This document shows positions 52,133-63,190 of a stretch of 64,000 bases of DNA, piece by piece. Positions within the stretch are counted from its first letter, which is position 1. The number at the start of each line of letters is the position of its first letter. The notes beneath the pieces were generated by a model. That model was not told the origin of the DNA. It saw nothing but the letters and a program-made list of their open reading frames with translations, and ran no database searches. Source of the stretch: Pictodentalium vernedei (taxonomy: Eukaryota; Mollusca; Scaphopoda; Dentaliida; Dentaliidae); NCBI GenBank assembly GCA_031216915.1, contig CM062290.1, positions 255,547,597 through 255,611,596 on the forward strand, in the 5' to 3' direction. The position numbers and the translations under genes were made by a program.

Positions 52133-52978
52133 GAATTCAGGCTTCTATAGTGAGCCCAAATATGAATCCAGGGGGCCAATTTGAACAAACTTGAATCAGA
52201 TCTACTCCATAATGTTGCATACCAAATATCAAAAGATTCTGTCTACTGGATCTGGAGAAGATTTTTTAATGTTTTTCCCATTGCCTACAGTGTTAAAAAA
52301 TGCCGACTCACCACTTTTTCAAAGTCCCAAAACTGTACCCTATGATAAAACCGATGGCAACTTTTTTTTACCAATCCTTTCTGTTGGTCCTAAGGAAGCT
52401 TCACACCCCAAATAAACATTCTCAGTGCTGTGCAGTTTTGGAGATATGGGCATTTTAATTTTTTTCTATTTTGAGCTCCTGTGGTTCCCATGGGGCTACG
52501 GGGAAAAAATTGGGCTAAATTAGGTACTTATGACCCAATAAGCCCTCACCTAAAATTTGGTTCAAATTAGCCTCTCGGTTCGGAAAATAGAAATTTTGGG
52601 TGGGGCCAAAAATTTTGCCCCACAACGATGCCAAATATAGCCCATCAAACTTCTCTTGAACAAATCTGAATCTACACCTTAAAAGGAAGCTGCATACCAT
52701 ATATCCAGTCTCTGCTACTGCTGGTTCATGAGAAGGAGATTTTCAAAGATTTTGGTGCCCCTTGGGGGCATGGCACCACCCAGGAGGAGGGGCAACTTCA
52801 TTTGAACAAATCTGAATTGGCATTAGGTAATAAACATTTACCCAACATCTGAATAAAACTGGGCTAGTGGTTTTGAAGGAGAAGTTGATAATGTAAAGTT
52901 AACGCCGGATGACGATGGACAGAATGTGATCAGTAAAGCTCCCACTGAGCTTCGCTCAGGTGAGCTAAAAAATGAAAA
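52133..52978. mobile_element. Pearl-like element 3, diverged
   Basis: One core unit (GAGCCCAAATATGAATCCAG) opens it. A middle segment (about 52275-52600) is unlike the core. The right end, CCCACTGAGCTTCGCTCAGG then TGAGCTAAAAAATG, matches the other copies. The GGAC tail is reduced to GACGATGGACAG. Confidence 0.5.
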
Positions 52979-53441
52979 TCACACCTGTTAAGATCTCCAA
53001 AAGCCTTCCCCACACCACCCACCCCCTTTTCCAGTTTCCATGGATAAAACCCTGTTTAAAATTACATTCAATAACTTTATTTCTGGTCAAACAATTTGAT
53101 TGAATAATAAAAAAATTATCAATATCAGTGTGTATGTATGATGAGATGAGATGAAAAATTTTTCCTCTCTGGTATTGGTGCCCTTATTACACTGATGCTT
53201 TAGAAGACTATCTTTCAGATGGCGGAATACAGCAGCGGTCAATGACAAATTCAAGAAGTTCATGTGCATTACACCCATTGGAATTCCGTTCTAATGAAAA
53301 CTGATTTGGCCAGACATTATTGATTTGCCACCATGACCTTTAATCGACAAACATCAACCGGTAGGAACATATTTAGTCAAGACAAGTCTGTCTCACCAAT
53401 GTTGGCTGCATTATGTTTATTTCCAGTTTTAGAAATACTGC

Positions 53442-53583
53442 CCCTCTGCACACTGATGTCAAAGTACCAAATTTCAAGCGGCAAATTTTTCCTATGATGC
53501 AACTTGGAATTTAATCAATGCAATCTTGTTTGACAGGGCTCAACGACACAGCTTCTCTTATTTCGTTACCAGTGTACAGAGGG
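53442..53583. mobile_element. TTAA MITE family C, copy 4
   Basis: Starts CCCTCTGCACACTGATGTC and ends GTGTACAGAGGG before TTAA (53584-53587). No clear TTAA on the left. Confidence 0.55.
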
Positions 53584-53803
53584 TTAATATATGTAATTGT
53601 TCTGATTTGTTATCTTATTTATTTTAATTATTTAATTTTATTACTTTCCAAAGTGTGATTTACTGGAATTTCCGGGTTTGATTATAAACGATAACTTCAC
53701 AAGTGAATTGTGCAATCAACAATTGTGTCATGTATCCGTGCACGCAAATGAAGATGCTTTGCCATGGGTGTAATGGGGACTTCATTGTTTTTTGTTTTTT
53801 TAA

Positions 53804-54025
53804 CCCTTTACCTAATATGAAAAGTAGACGACATTTGCAAAAAAATTTCTTGAATAGCTATTATTTTCATTTTTTGTCTCAAAAACATACGTTATGACCC
53901 CTCGTTGGAATGAGCTTGTTCCAATGAGAGGTCATAACCTATGTTTTAGAGACAAAAAATGAAAAAATAATGAAAATTAATTGGCGATTTTTGAGAATAG
54001 CTCTGGCCTTACGTTAGATGAAGGG
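53804..54025. mobile_element. Palindromic TTAA MITE, family A copy 3
   Basis: TTAA at 53800-53803 and 54026-54029; starts CCCTTTACCTAATATG and ends TTAGATGAAGGG. The centre is a palindrome on ACCCCTCGTTGGAATGAGC and TTGTTCCAATGAGAGGT. Confidence 0.7.
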
Positions 54026-54044
54026 TTAAATAATATAATTATCA

Positions 54045-54245
54045 TTAATAATGAAAAATAATAATAAACAGATAAAATTTTCAAAAATTTCAACAAAACT
54101 ATATCATGTGACCCCTCATTGGAACGAGCTCATTGAGCTCGTTCCAATGAGGGGTCACATGATATAGCTTTATTGAAATCTTTGGGAAAAATCTTATTTT
54201 GAAAATAATAAATTCTGATATCTTCTGCGTTGGGAAAAGGTTTTT
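54045..54245. mobile_element. Palindromic MITE, family B copy 3, with a near-perfect 69-bp palindrome
   Basis: The core 54099-54167 is two 34-base arms, CTATATCATGTGACCCCTCA onward, with a single-base centre and no mismatch that I can see. Outer arms are weaker and no clear TTAA ends remain, so the boundaries are approximate. Confidence 0.6.
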
Positions 54246-54559
54246 CGAACTGCATCATCAAGGTATGCTAATTCTTTCCAACTGTGATGCCTCGAGTGTC
54301 GATTGAGGTACTTGTGTTCATATATCTAAACAGTTTTCGATATACCGGTATACCGCGATATTTTTTTAAATACCGATACCGGTATTCAGTTTTGAATATC
54401 GTGCAGCCCTTGTATGCAATGCCTTCAAATAATGTTCGAATAACTCAACTGAGAAAAAACACTGATGAGAACAAAAAGGTTTGAAACCAGTCTGCTAATA
54501 CTCAAGGAATCTTACTTTCTTTTGGATTACTCTGATAATTTGTATATGCTTTCATCACC

Positions 54560-55390
54560 AAAAGATGGCAACAGAACCTACTGATGTATCCAGAAGCAGC
54601 AGTCAGATGTCAATAGACACACAGTCACTATTAGAATCATCAGAATCGAATACCACCATCATTGAGAACTGACCTAACAAAAGGATTTAGACCGACGAAG
54701 ACGCTACTGGCAGCTCCAGTTATATACAAAGATTAGCGACACCCACAGGAACACAAAAAGAAGTACTGAAACGCCACTGTTAGAACCATTAAACTAGAAC
54801 AACATGTATTAGTTACAATGGACGTCACTTCTCTTTACTCTAATATCTCAAATCAAGAGGGACTACTTTCTGTAGGCCAATGTCTGAGACGCAAACAACT
54901 AAAATGGAATTTACAATATAACAACCAACTTTCACCTTTAAAATATGTTGTACAGAACAATAACATTGAATTTAATGGGGACCATTACAAACAAATTTAT
55001 GGCACTTGCATGGGCACAAAGGAGACCTTCACTTATGCCAACATATTCATGGGGGAATTAGAATGAAAATTACTTCAAAGCGCACCATCACGCCCACACA
55101 CATACTAGATACATTGATATTTTCATGATTTTGACTGAAGGGACAGAAAACCACCACCAATTCAACAACTGTTGTAACAATTTCCATGACACAATTATCA
55201 AATCACTTTAACTCAATTAACCACACCACTGACGACACTTCAGTCCACATCATACAACACCTCAACGGTAACCCAGGAACTGAAAAAGCGACAAGCATCA
55301 GGAAACAAAGAGAAAATCATTCGATTTACCAGTTGAAAACGGTCAAACTGCCAGGTCTCAAAAGCTTGTACTAGTGCACCCATATTCTCA
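54560..55390 (+). pseudogene. Penelope-like reverse transcriptase fragment
   Basis: The frame 54818-55066 reads MDVTSLYSNISNQEGLLSV and, later, NNNIEFNGDHYKQIYGTCMG then YANIFMGELE. This matches the RT of Penelope-like elements (D-V-S-S-L-Y-T-N-I-P ... F-Y-Q-G-T-A-M-G-T ... YANLFM). RYIDIFMI follows after a stop and stands for the catalytic YIDD region with one Asp missing. No GIY-YIG endonuclease is seen. The copy is short and decayed. Confidence 0.65.
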
Positions 55391-55439
55391 ACTGAGATCA
55401 AGATTCACTTATGATTGGTAAACAATATTTTGCAAGTCT

Positions 55440-55700
55440 GATAGTTACTTATCCTGTTTGATGGTTCTCTCTGGCTTTCTCCTCTCATATTAAATGTCTA
55501 ACATGATAAACAGGGTCATATCACATTAGTCAGATTCACATCAACCATCAGGGTATGGCAAAAAACTAACAGCTTATTAAACCGAGAACAAGCAAGGTAA
55601 GCAGTGGTTGAAAGCAATACATTGTAGCACAAAGCACCCTTGTGCCCCCACTTGGGCAATCTGAATTAAGTGTCTTGCCCAAGGACACAATGTAGAACAC
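55440..55700. repeat. Degenerate SINE remnants
   Basis: The complement of 55630-55695 contains TTGTGTCCTTGGGCAAGACA, and 55460-55490 has GATGGTTCTCTCTGGC. Both are pieces of the shared SINE body in a decayed state, possibly from two insertions. Confidence 0.45.
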
Positions 55701-55907
55701 TTTGACTTTGCAGTGATGTCTTATGAGGTCATGGTTACCAAAACAGGCAAGACTTCAAAAGACACCACTACCAATGTACTGTAACTTCCATCAGCAAAAC
55801 AACCTTTAGTAAGTATATAAATATGATATTTGTATTTTACTGTGGAATATATTCTCATTGCACTCACAAGGACAAGGGTATAACATCATTCTCAAATTCT
55901 ACATTAA

Positions 55908-56149
55908 CCCTTTCCCCAACACAACAGCCAAAACCGACCAGCACTATTCACAGGAATCACCAATTAATTTTCATTATTTTTTTCATTTTTGTCTCAAAAA
56001 CATAGCTTATGACCCCTCTTTGGAATGAGCTCATTGAGCTCAATCCAAAGAGAGGTCATAAGCTATGTTTTTGAGACAAAAATTTAAAAAAATTAGTTAT
56101 TCAAGAATTTTTTTGCAAGTGTTGTCTGCTTTTCATGTTAGGTAAAGGG
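55908..56149. mobile_element. Palindromic TTAA MITE, family A copy 4
   Basis: TTAA at 55904-55907 and 56150-56153; starts CCCTTTCCCCAACAC, ends TTAGGTAAAGGG. The central palindrome has long arms (GTCTCAAAAACATAGCTTAT onward) around GCTCATTGAGC. Confidence 0.7.
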
Positions 56150-56303
56150 TTAAGAACTGAAAATTGATTCTCATAGCAGGAGTTCTTGAGACTCAAACTG
56201 ATTCTAACAAATCAGTACAAATCTGAAGGCATGACTGTTGATGTTGTGGTGCAAACGTCAAATCTGACATATACATTTTCTGACAAAGGGACATATCTCT
56301 TAA

Positions 56304-56596
56304 CTGGTTGAGTGATAGAAGCCACTATCAAGGCTCTATTGAAAGTGCTGGAAGCCACATTAGTTGTTTTACACTGTTTGAATTAGCTAGAGGTTTGGTC
56401 AGCAGAAGAGGAACATTTCTTCATATACAATTGTTTGGTTGTAATTTATTGGAGAGCACCTATTAATAAAATAATTATTTATGAACAAAATCTTGCTAAA
56501 CTAAGGCAACTTGTGTTGGTAGCAGGGTATATTTTTAAATTTTTTAAAATACCCATGTTTCAAATCACCTTTCAAAAAAAATTAGCACTCAACGAG
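56304..56596. mobile_element. TTAA MITE family D, copy 2
   Basis: TTAA at 56300-56303 and 56597-56600; ends CTGGTTGAGTGATAG and CACTCAACGAG. It is the inverted relative of 48504-48812. Confidence 0.6.
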
Positions 56597-56636
56597 TTAA
56601 AGAAAATCCGGCAGGTTCGTAATTTTTCTTCTTAAT

Positions 56637-56980
56637 TATTTATTTATTTATTGGTGCTTAAGGACACATACTTCTGCACAACGGCTAATCGTGACCACAA
56701 CAGTTTTACGGGCAGAGGAAGCTGGAGTACACGAAGAGAACCACTGAGCAACTGTCAGCTCCCCAACATACTAACTCCACACAAACAGGGTTAGCATTGA
56801 AGACAAGTAAACCATCGACGTGCAGTACACCTTAGTGCACAATGCCACTGTGCCCCCATGTTGGCAATGGGGTGAAGTGTCATGCCCAAGGACACAATGC
56901 GGTTGCCGCAGGTGGAATTTGAACCGAGTATCTCTTGGCTTGCAGCCTGCACCTCTATCTAATGAATCACCGCGTCCCCC
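56637..56980 (-). repeat. tRNA-headed SINE, copy 4
   Basis: Minus-strand full-length copy with head GGGGGACGCGGTGATTCATT, shared body and AAATA tail. Perfect 12-bp duplication TTTCTTCTTAAT at 56625-56636 and 56981-56992. It carries more body mutations than copy 3. Confidence 0.88.
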
Positions 56981-57249
56981 TTTCTTCTTAATAAATAAAT
57001 AAATAGCTCAGAATATCACTCAACTAGAACTATCACTGAAGGTGATTAATACCCCCGCTTTGGGTTTTTAGAGGAATGCACTTCTGATCATGTATCGAAG
57101 GCCATAAGGAAATGTATACATAAAGATCATTTTTTGTTGTTGAAATTTGTATTTGCATGTGGCCTTCCACAGAACAGCACTGAATACTTAAAGAGCCCAC
57201 ACATATATGGTTTACATTTGGAAAAACACATTTACAATGTGCAACATGT

Positions 57250-58550
57250 ATTCAAAATCGGTTCATTAATGTAGGAGGAGTTGCACACACAAGAATCCCA
57301 TTTGAAAACCCATAATAAATCCAAGTTAAAGGGAGATAACCTGGTTAAAATTGTCGCAGATCAAAAATTTGGGAATATGCATATGTTCACTTAGTTGTGA
57401 TAATGTTTGAAAGGTTTCGTCAAAATTGATTGATAAATGTAGGAGGAGTTGCACGCACAAGAATTTCATGTAGAAACCCATAATAAATCTAAGTTAAAGG
57501 GAGATAACCTAGTTAAAATCGCCACAGCTCAAAAATTTTGGAATATGCGCATGTTCACTTAGTAGTGATGATGTCTGTAAACTTTCGTCCAAATTGATTG
57601 ATAAATGTAGGAGGAGTTGCGCACACAAGAATTCATGCAGAAACCCATATTAAATCAAAGTTCAAGAGAGATAACCTGGTTAAAATTATCGCAGATCAAA
57701 AAGTTTGGAATATGGACATGTTCACTTAGTAGAGATGATGTTTGAAAGGTTTCATCAAAATCGGTTCATTAATGTAGGAGGAGTTGCGCACACAAGAATT
57801 TGTTCGAACGGAAAGACATAATAAATCTAAGTCAAAGGGAGATAACCTGGTTAAAATTGTCGCAGATCAAAAATCTTGGAATATGCGCATATTCACTTAG
57901 TAGTGATGATGTCTGAAAAGTTTGGTCCAAATTGATTAATAAATGTAGGAGGAGTTGCGCACACAAGAATTTCATGTAGAAACCCATATTAAATCAAAGT
58001 TCAAGAGAGATAACCTGGTTAAAATTGTCGCAGATTAAAAAGTTTGGAATATGCACATGTTCACTTAGTAGAGATGATGTTTGAAAGGTTTCATCAAAAT
58101 CGGTTCATTAATGTAGGAGAAGTTGTGCACACAAGAATTTGTTCGGATGGAAAGACACAATAAAACTAAGTCAAGGGGAGATAACCCGGTTAAAATTGTC
58201 GCAGATCAAAAATCTTGGAATATGCGCATGTTCACTAGTAGTGATGATGTCTGAAAAGTTTTGTCCAAACTGATTGATAAATGTAGGAGGAGTTGCGCAC
58301 ACAAGAATTTCATATAGAAACCCATATTAAATCAAAGTTCAAGAGAGATAACCTGGTTAAAATTGTCGCAGATCAAAAAGTTTGGAATATGCACATGTTC
58401 ACTTAGTAGAGATGAAGGTTTCATCAAAATCGGTTCATTAATGTAGGAGTTGCGCACACAAGAATTTGTCCGGACGGAAAGACGTACGGACGGACGGATG
58501 GACGTACAGACGGATGGACGTACGGACATACAGGGCGATTCCTATATAGC
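57250..58550. repeat. 168-bp tandem array with alternating unit types and GGAC tail
   Basis: ATGTAGGAGGAGTTGCGCAC recurs at about 57270, 57438, 57606, 57773, 57943, 58113, 58281 and 58442 (steps of 160-170 bp). Units carry either TTGATTGATAA before it and TTTCATGTAGAAACCCA after, or CGGTTCATTA before it and TTTGTTCGAACGGAAAGAC after. From 57606 the two kinds alternate. A GGAC-rich tail (58480-58520) and ACAGGGCGATTCC close it. Another pearl-like layout with a different core. Confidence 0.75.
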
Positions 58551-59159
58551 CCCCACTTCTTCGAAGCGCCCATCTGAAGACAGAAGGGCCCTAACAACAA
58601 TAGGTTCAGGATACTTATTAGGAGCCTGATTCTTAGCCAAAAATCCAACATTAGTAGTAAAAGTAATAGTATTACCAACACTATGATAATGAGAATCATC
58701 TACCGATAAAGCATGAAGCTCACTAACTCTTCTAGCAGAAGAGAAGGCTAAGAGAAAAGCTGTCTTATATGTTAAGAATTTGAAGTCCACTGTATCAAAA
58801 GGCTCAAAAGGTGCTTCTTTTAGCTTAAGAAGAACCCATGCTAAATTCCATTTCGGAATTAATCTAAGAGTTCTAGGTCTATTTTTCGAAAAGTTTCTAA
58901 CTAATTTAGATAAAGAGACATTAGAACCAATCATTAATGTATCATAGTGAGCGTAGGTATCAGATAACATAGACCTATAACCCTTGATAGTAACAGGCTG
59001 CAGTTTGATAAACAAATAGACCAGAAAATTAGCAATGTCAGGAATGGAGGGATCATATAAATCCACAGAGTGATCCCTACACCACTGGCGAAAGACCTTC
59101 CACTTTGCAGCATAATTTAGCGAAGAGGAAGTCCTCCTGCAGTTAGAAATTGTGTCCAC
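58551..59159 (-). pseudogene. Tyrosine recombinase part, second DIRS-like element
   Basis: LNYAAKWKVFRQWCRDHSVD, VTIKGYRSMLSDTYAHYD and FSSARRVSELHALSVD align by eye with the recombinase of the 32-38 kb element and include the first catalytic Arg. Fossil. Confidence 0.75.
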
Positions 59160-60084
59160 TGCTCATCCTGTAAAACCCTTACTGTGCAAGAAGGACCGCA
59201 CAACGGAAATATGTGAAGGTTGAGACCTTGCAGATTGTGGTGAAGCGTGCGCAATTTCCCCTGCGACAGAAGATCCTCCCGTGGAGGAAGCTTCCACGGC
59301 ATGTCCCTCAACAGACACCTGAGTAGATTTATCCAGGGTCTCTGTGGTGAGAGAGATGCGACCAACAGAATCTTGCAGTGGGATTGCTTTATCTTGAGCA
59401 ATATCTGCTGAATCAGCGGCGCTGGAGGATACGCATATCCTATTATCCCATCCCACGGGATCGACAGAGCGTCTACTGTAAACGCTCGAGGAACCGGACA
59501 TGGGGACGCGTAAGTCTGCAACTGATTGTTGAGATGTGTCGCAAACAAATCTATCATTTGTCGCTCCCATTGGTAGCAAATCTGATTGAAAACCTGTTTG
59601 TTGAGAGTCCATTCCGACGGCAACAGGCGACCCTTCCATAAAAGGGAGTCTGCTAACACATTCAGACGACCCGGAATATGACAGACCGATAGTAGAACCT
59701 GATGTTCCAGTACAAACAGAAGGATTCTTTCCGCTTTGGAACAGAATGAGTGCCTCCCTGATTCCGAATATACGCTACTACTGTTGTACTGTCGGACAAA
59801 ATTTGAACGTGTGTGTTCTGAATAACATCCATCCAATGAGGCAACGCAAGCCAAATTGACATCATTTCTTTGATATTTATGTGCTTGCCTAAAAATTGAG
59901 GATCCCAAAGACCCTGGCACCTCGAATCCGATGGGCATAGTGTCGCACCCCAACCTGTTTGACTGGCATCCATCATAATAGTAAAACTCGGATCCGGCAA
60001 TTGCAGTGGAACTCCCTGAGTTAACCACTGAATGTCTGCCCAAGTCTGAATCTCTTGTTTCACTTGACAAGAGGATGTCCGCAT
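59117..60084 (-). pseudogene. RNase H and following region, second DIRS-like element
   Basis: MMDASQTGWGATLCP, ILSDSTTVVAYIRNQGG and HIPGRLNVLADSLL are RNase H strings; DLFATHLNNQLQTYASPCP follows as in the first DIRS-like element. Fossil. Confidence 0.75.
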
Positions 60085-60231
60085 CGAGCGAATGAGTCTT
60101 CACTTTCCAATTCTGAGTCAGAAAGATTTGGAGAGGATGAGTGCGTAGTCGCCCCATTGGAATGAGATCAGAGGCAGCTCCGCACAGACCTATCAGTCTC
60201 ATGGATTCTCTCACTGTAACCTTCTCTGAGT

Positions 60232-61149
60232 TTAGACATAGCGAGCATAACAACTGACTAATTTCGCTCTGGTTAATGGCAGACAAACGAGGTTGTTGTG
60301 CATCTCGAATCTCATCCCCAGGTGGGTGAATGACTTGGACGGCACCAGATCCAATTTCTGTTTGTTTACTATAAAACCGAGACGTTGGAGCAATAGTAGA
60401 AGATTCTGCACATCGTTCTGAAGCGTTAACTCGTTGTCGTACCTCTGAAGAATAACATCCAGGTAGGTCGACGTTACCGCAAACGAATGAGCTCGGAAGT
60501 AAGTCATGACCGAGTTCATTATCCGAGTGAAAGCCCAGGGCGCTAGATTCAGACCGAAGCACATCGCCTGGAACTGATATACAACACCTAGGACAGCGAA
60601 ACGAAGATATTTTCTGAACGCCGGATGTACCATGACGTGAAAGTACGCATCCTTGAGATCTATGCTCGCAGCATAGTCGTTCACTCGAATGCTCGTTCTG
60701 ACTGATCGAATGGTCTCTATATAAAATTTTGGAGCCACAATCAGCTTGTTTATCCAGCTTAAATCTATTACTGGACGAAAGGAGCCATCTGGTTTGGGAA
60801 CCAGAAACAGATGGCTGTAGAAACCTGGAGATTCCTGGTTTTCTACGACCTCTATCGTGTTTTTCAGAAAAAGAGACTGAACTTCCGAAAGAAGTACGTC
60901 TCTTCTTAGAATATTCGACGGAAGTTGAGTCCATCTTGGACTACGAGTCAATGGAGGTTTTCCTTTGAAGGCAAGTTTCAGTCCTTCTGCAATTTCCCTT
61001 CGAACCCAAGGGTCCTCCGTAATCAATTCCCAATTTTGTAAATAACTAGACAACCTTCCGCCCACAGGAACGTGACAGAGGTCTACAACATCACTTCCTG
61101 GACCTGCGAGGCTTGCGGAAGGAGAAACCACGTCCTCCCCGACCCGCAC
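60232..61149 (-). pseudogene. Reverse transcriptase, second DIRS-like element
   Basis: FLVPKPDGSFRPVIDLSWIN, SIDLKDAYFHV and CFGLNLAPWAFTRIM mark the RT palm, matching the first element closely enough to call the family. Fossil. Confidence 0.8.
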
Positions 61150-63190
61150 CTCGTGCCGTCAACCTTGGGGCATCTGACCTATTATTACGGCCAGCGTTAC
61201 GGTCCCTGCTAGAGTCACTGCCTTGACGGTCTCGAGAATAAGACCTAGAGGGCGCGTACGCACCTCTAAAGGAACTTCCCCTGGACGTGCTCATCCCAGA
61301 AGATCCAGGCCTACTTTTTTCTGCTGGTTCCGACTTATTAGAAGTGGACTTGAAAAGCAGAGAGTGTGAAGCTTTCATAGTTAACTAATCGTAAATAGCA
61401 GAAAGCTTGCCGTCAAAGAGAAGCTCTCTGGAGACCGGAGCGACTCTGAGAGAGTTTTTCACCTTACTATCCACTCTCGTGGACGTAGCTAGGGTTCCGT
61501 CACGTCTAACCAACTCCAGTTAGCCACTGAAAGGGCACAGTTATATGTAGAATAGGCAATAGCCCTTGACAGAACTCTCAAAGACATTTGTACGTCGTGA
61601 AATTCTTGCCCTTCAAGGCGTAACGACAATGCTCTGGTAAGGTGATCTGCATACGAGAGTGCATCTAAATTTGCTCTATTCGAAGATATTGTAGTTTCCA
61701 AGGTAGAGCTATGAATAGACATAGATGACGGCATGGATAATTCAAGGTCTTCAGCCTGGTCGTCTAGATGCAGAGGAACTCTCTGAACGCCCTGTCCTGC
61801 AGTTTCAAATCTATTCCTTGAATTAATGAAAGGCAGATTAAGAGCATTAGCCGATAGGAAGGCTGACTTGCCCGATTTACCAGCAAGTTTACCGATAGCG
61901 TCATTCAAAAGTTCAAATGTCTGCGAGACATTCCTGGACTGAGACGGAAACTCAGGGACGGTGTCCCTAAACCGATTAAAAAATTTGGTGTCCAGTGGCG
62001 CTATAAGCCTCCTATCCAGCTGAGCAGCATCCTGGTTCGCTGGAACAACATCAGGAAGAAAATGCCGGATTAACTCGATGGCGATTTTGTGTTGTTCCGA
62101 AAGGGAGAACTCCAATTCATCCATATCCCTTTCGCCATCCTGACGGATCTCTTGGATATCTCGGTCATCTGCTCCCGATCCAGCTGCGGAACGCACAGAC
62201 CCAGCATCATCAGATTCTTCCTGCTCTGATAGGGCTTGCCGGATGCTGGGATGCTGCTATGATTTGTGCTATCTGTGATAGCACATCCGTTAACAAGGCC
62301 TGCGGAGCTGCGGTCTTAGTGATTTAGCCGCAGGAAGCTCCGTGGACGTTGTCTCTTGCATACGTCTCTTATGTAAACGTCCAGATGAAGGTGGCCTCGA
62401 ATCCTTGGCTATCAGATGGCGTGACCTGGCTGTCGAGGAATCTCTGGAAGGCGATGCCGGCTGGATATCGGTGGTCACGTAGCCAAGGTGCGGTCGAGTG
62501 CGCTGATGTGAGGAGGAAGAAGCCCTTGATACAGTCTCTCCGGACTGTTTATACACCGGAGCGTCCCGAGGGGTGGACGTAAGCTCTGACTGAGGAACGT
62601 TTTGTACAACAACATCCAGACCGCGATGTTGTTGTACGAGAGAGAGACCTCTCTCGCTCGCAGCCCGTGCTGAGCTGGACGAGCTAGGGACCGAACCCAA
62701 AGGCTTCTTCCATCCAAAACCAAGTTCCGTCGTCACTGGGTGTGCCTGTGGAATGTTTATAGTGCTCGCAACACCCTTATTTCCTTCCTGGACCGCAACG
62801 GACGAACCCGGGTGCTATACCATTCGGTAAATGGACGCGACACCGGGCAAGCTAGCGGACGTTGACGCCAATGCCGTCGACCCTACTAGGTGCCTCTTAG
62901 GCAATTGCCCTATATCCATGAGCACTTCTGCCGCTGGATTGTGACGACGGACGCGCACTGGTAGACGACATCACGGAAACATCACCCAATTCTTGTTCCT
63001 CTGAAAAAGAGAGTGAAAAACTTGAGTGACCCTGCAGAGAGAGGACCGGCATGTCCCTATTCCCAATTTCTACATACAGAACAAGGATTAAAGCGGGTAC
63101 ATTGACTACAATTAATGCAGAAATCATGAGAATCAGAGGAAGACTTCCTTCCATTACAATTTGTACAATAATCTTTCATTGTAAAAATAA
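61091..63190 (-). pseudogene. Gag-like region, second DIRS-like element
   Basis: Several short frames rich in Ser, Arg and Glu, including an Arg/Gly-rich stretch (GRGGRGFSFRKPRRSRK) just before the RT, as in the other element. A C-x2-C cluster stands at its start. Fossil with several breaks. Confidence 0.6.

Larger units (their letters stand above)
58551..63190 (-). mobile_element. Second DIRS-like element, older and divergent
   Basis: Parts on the minus strand in order: Gag-like region (61.1-63.2 kb, with a cysteine cluster at its start), reverse transcriptase (60.2-61.15 kb), RNase H and following region (59.1-60.1 kb) and part of a tyrosine recombinase (58.55-59.16 kb). It is a fossil, broken at several points. 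Protein similarity to the 32-38 kb element is clear but partial, so the two are different families. I found no terminal repeats. The left side meets the 168-bp tandem array directly. Confidence 0.85.
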
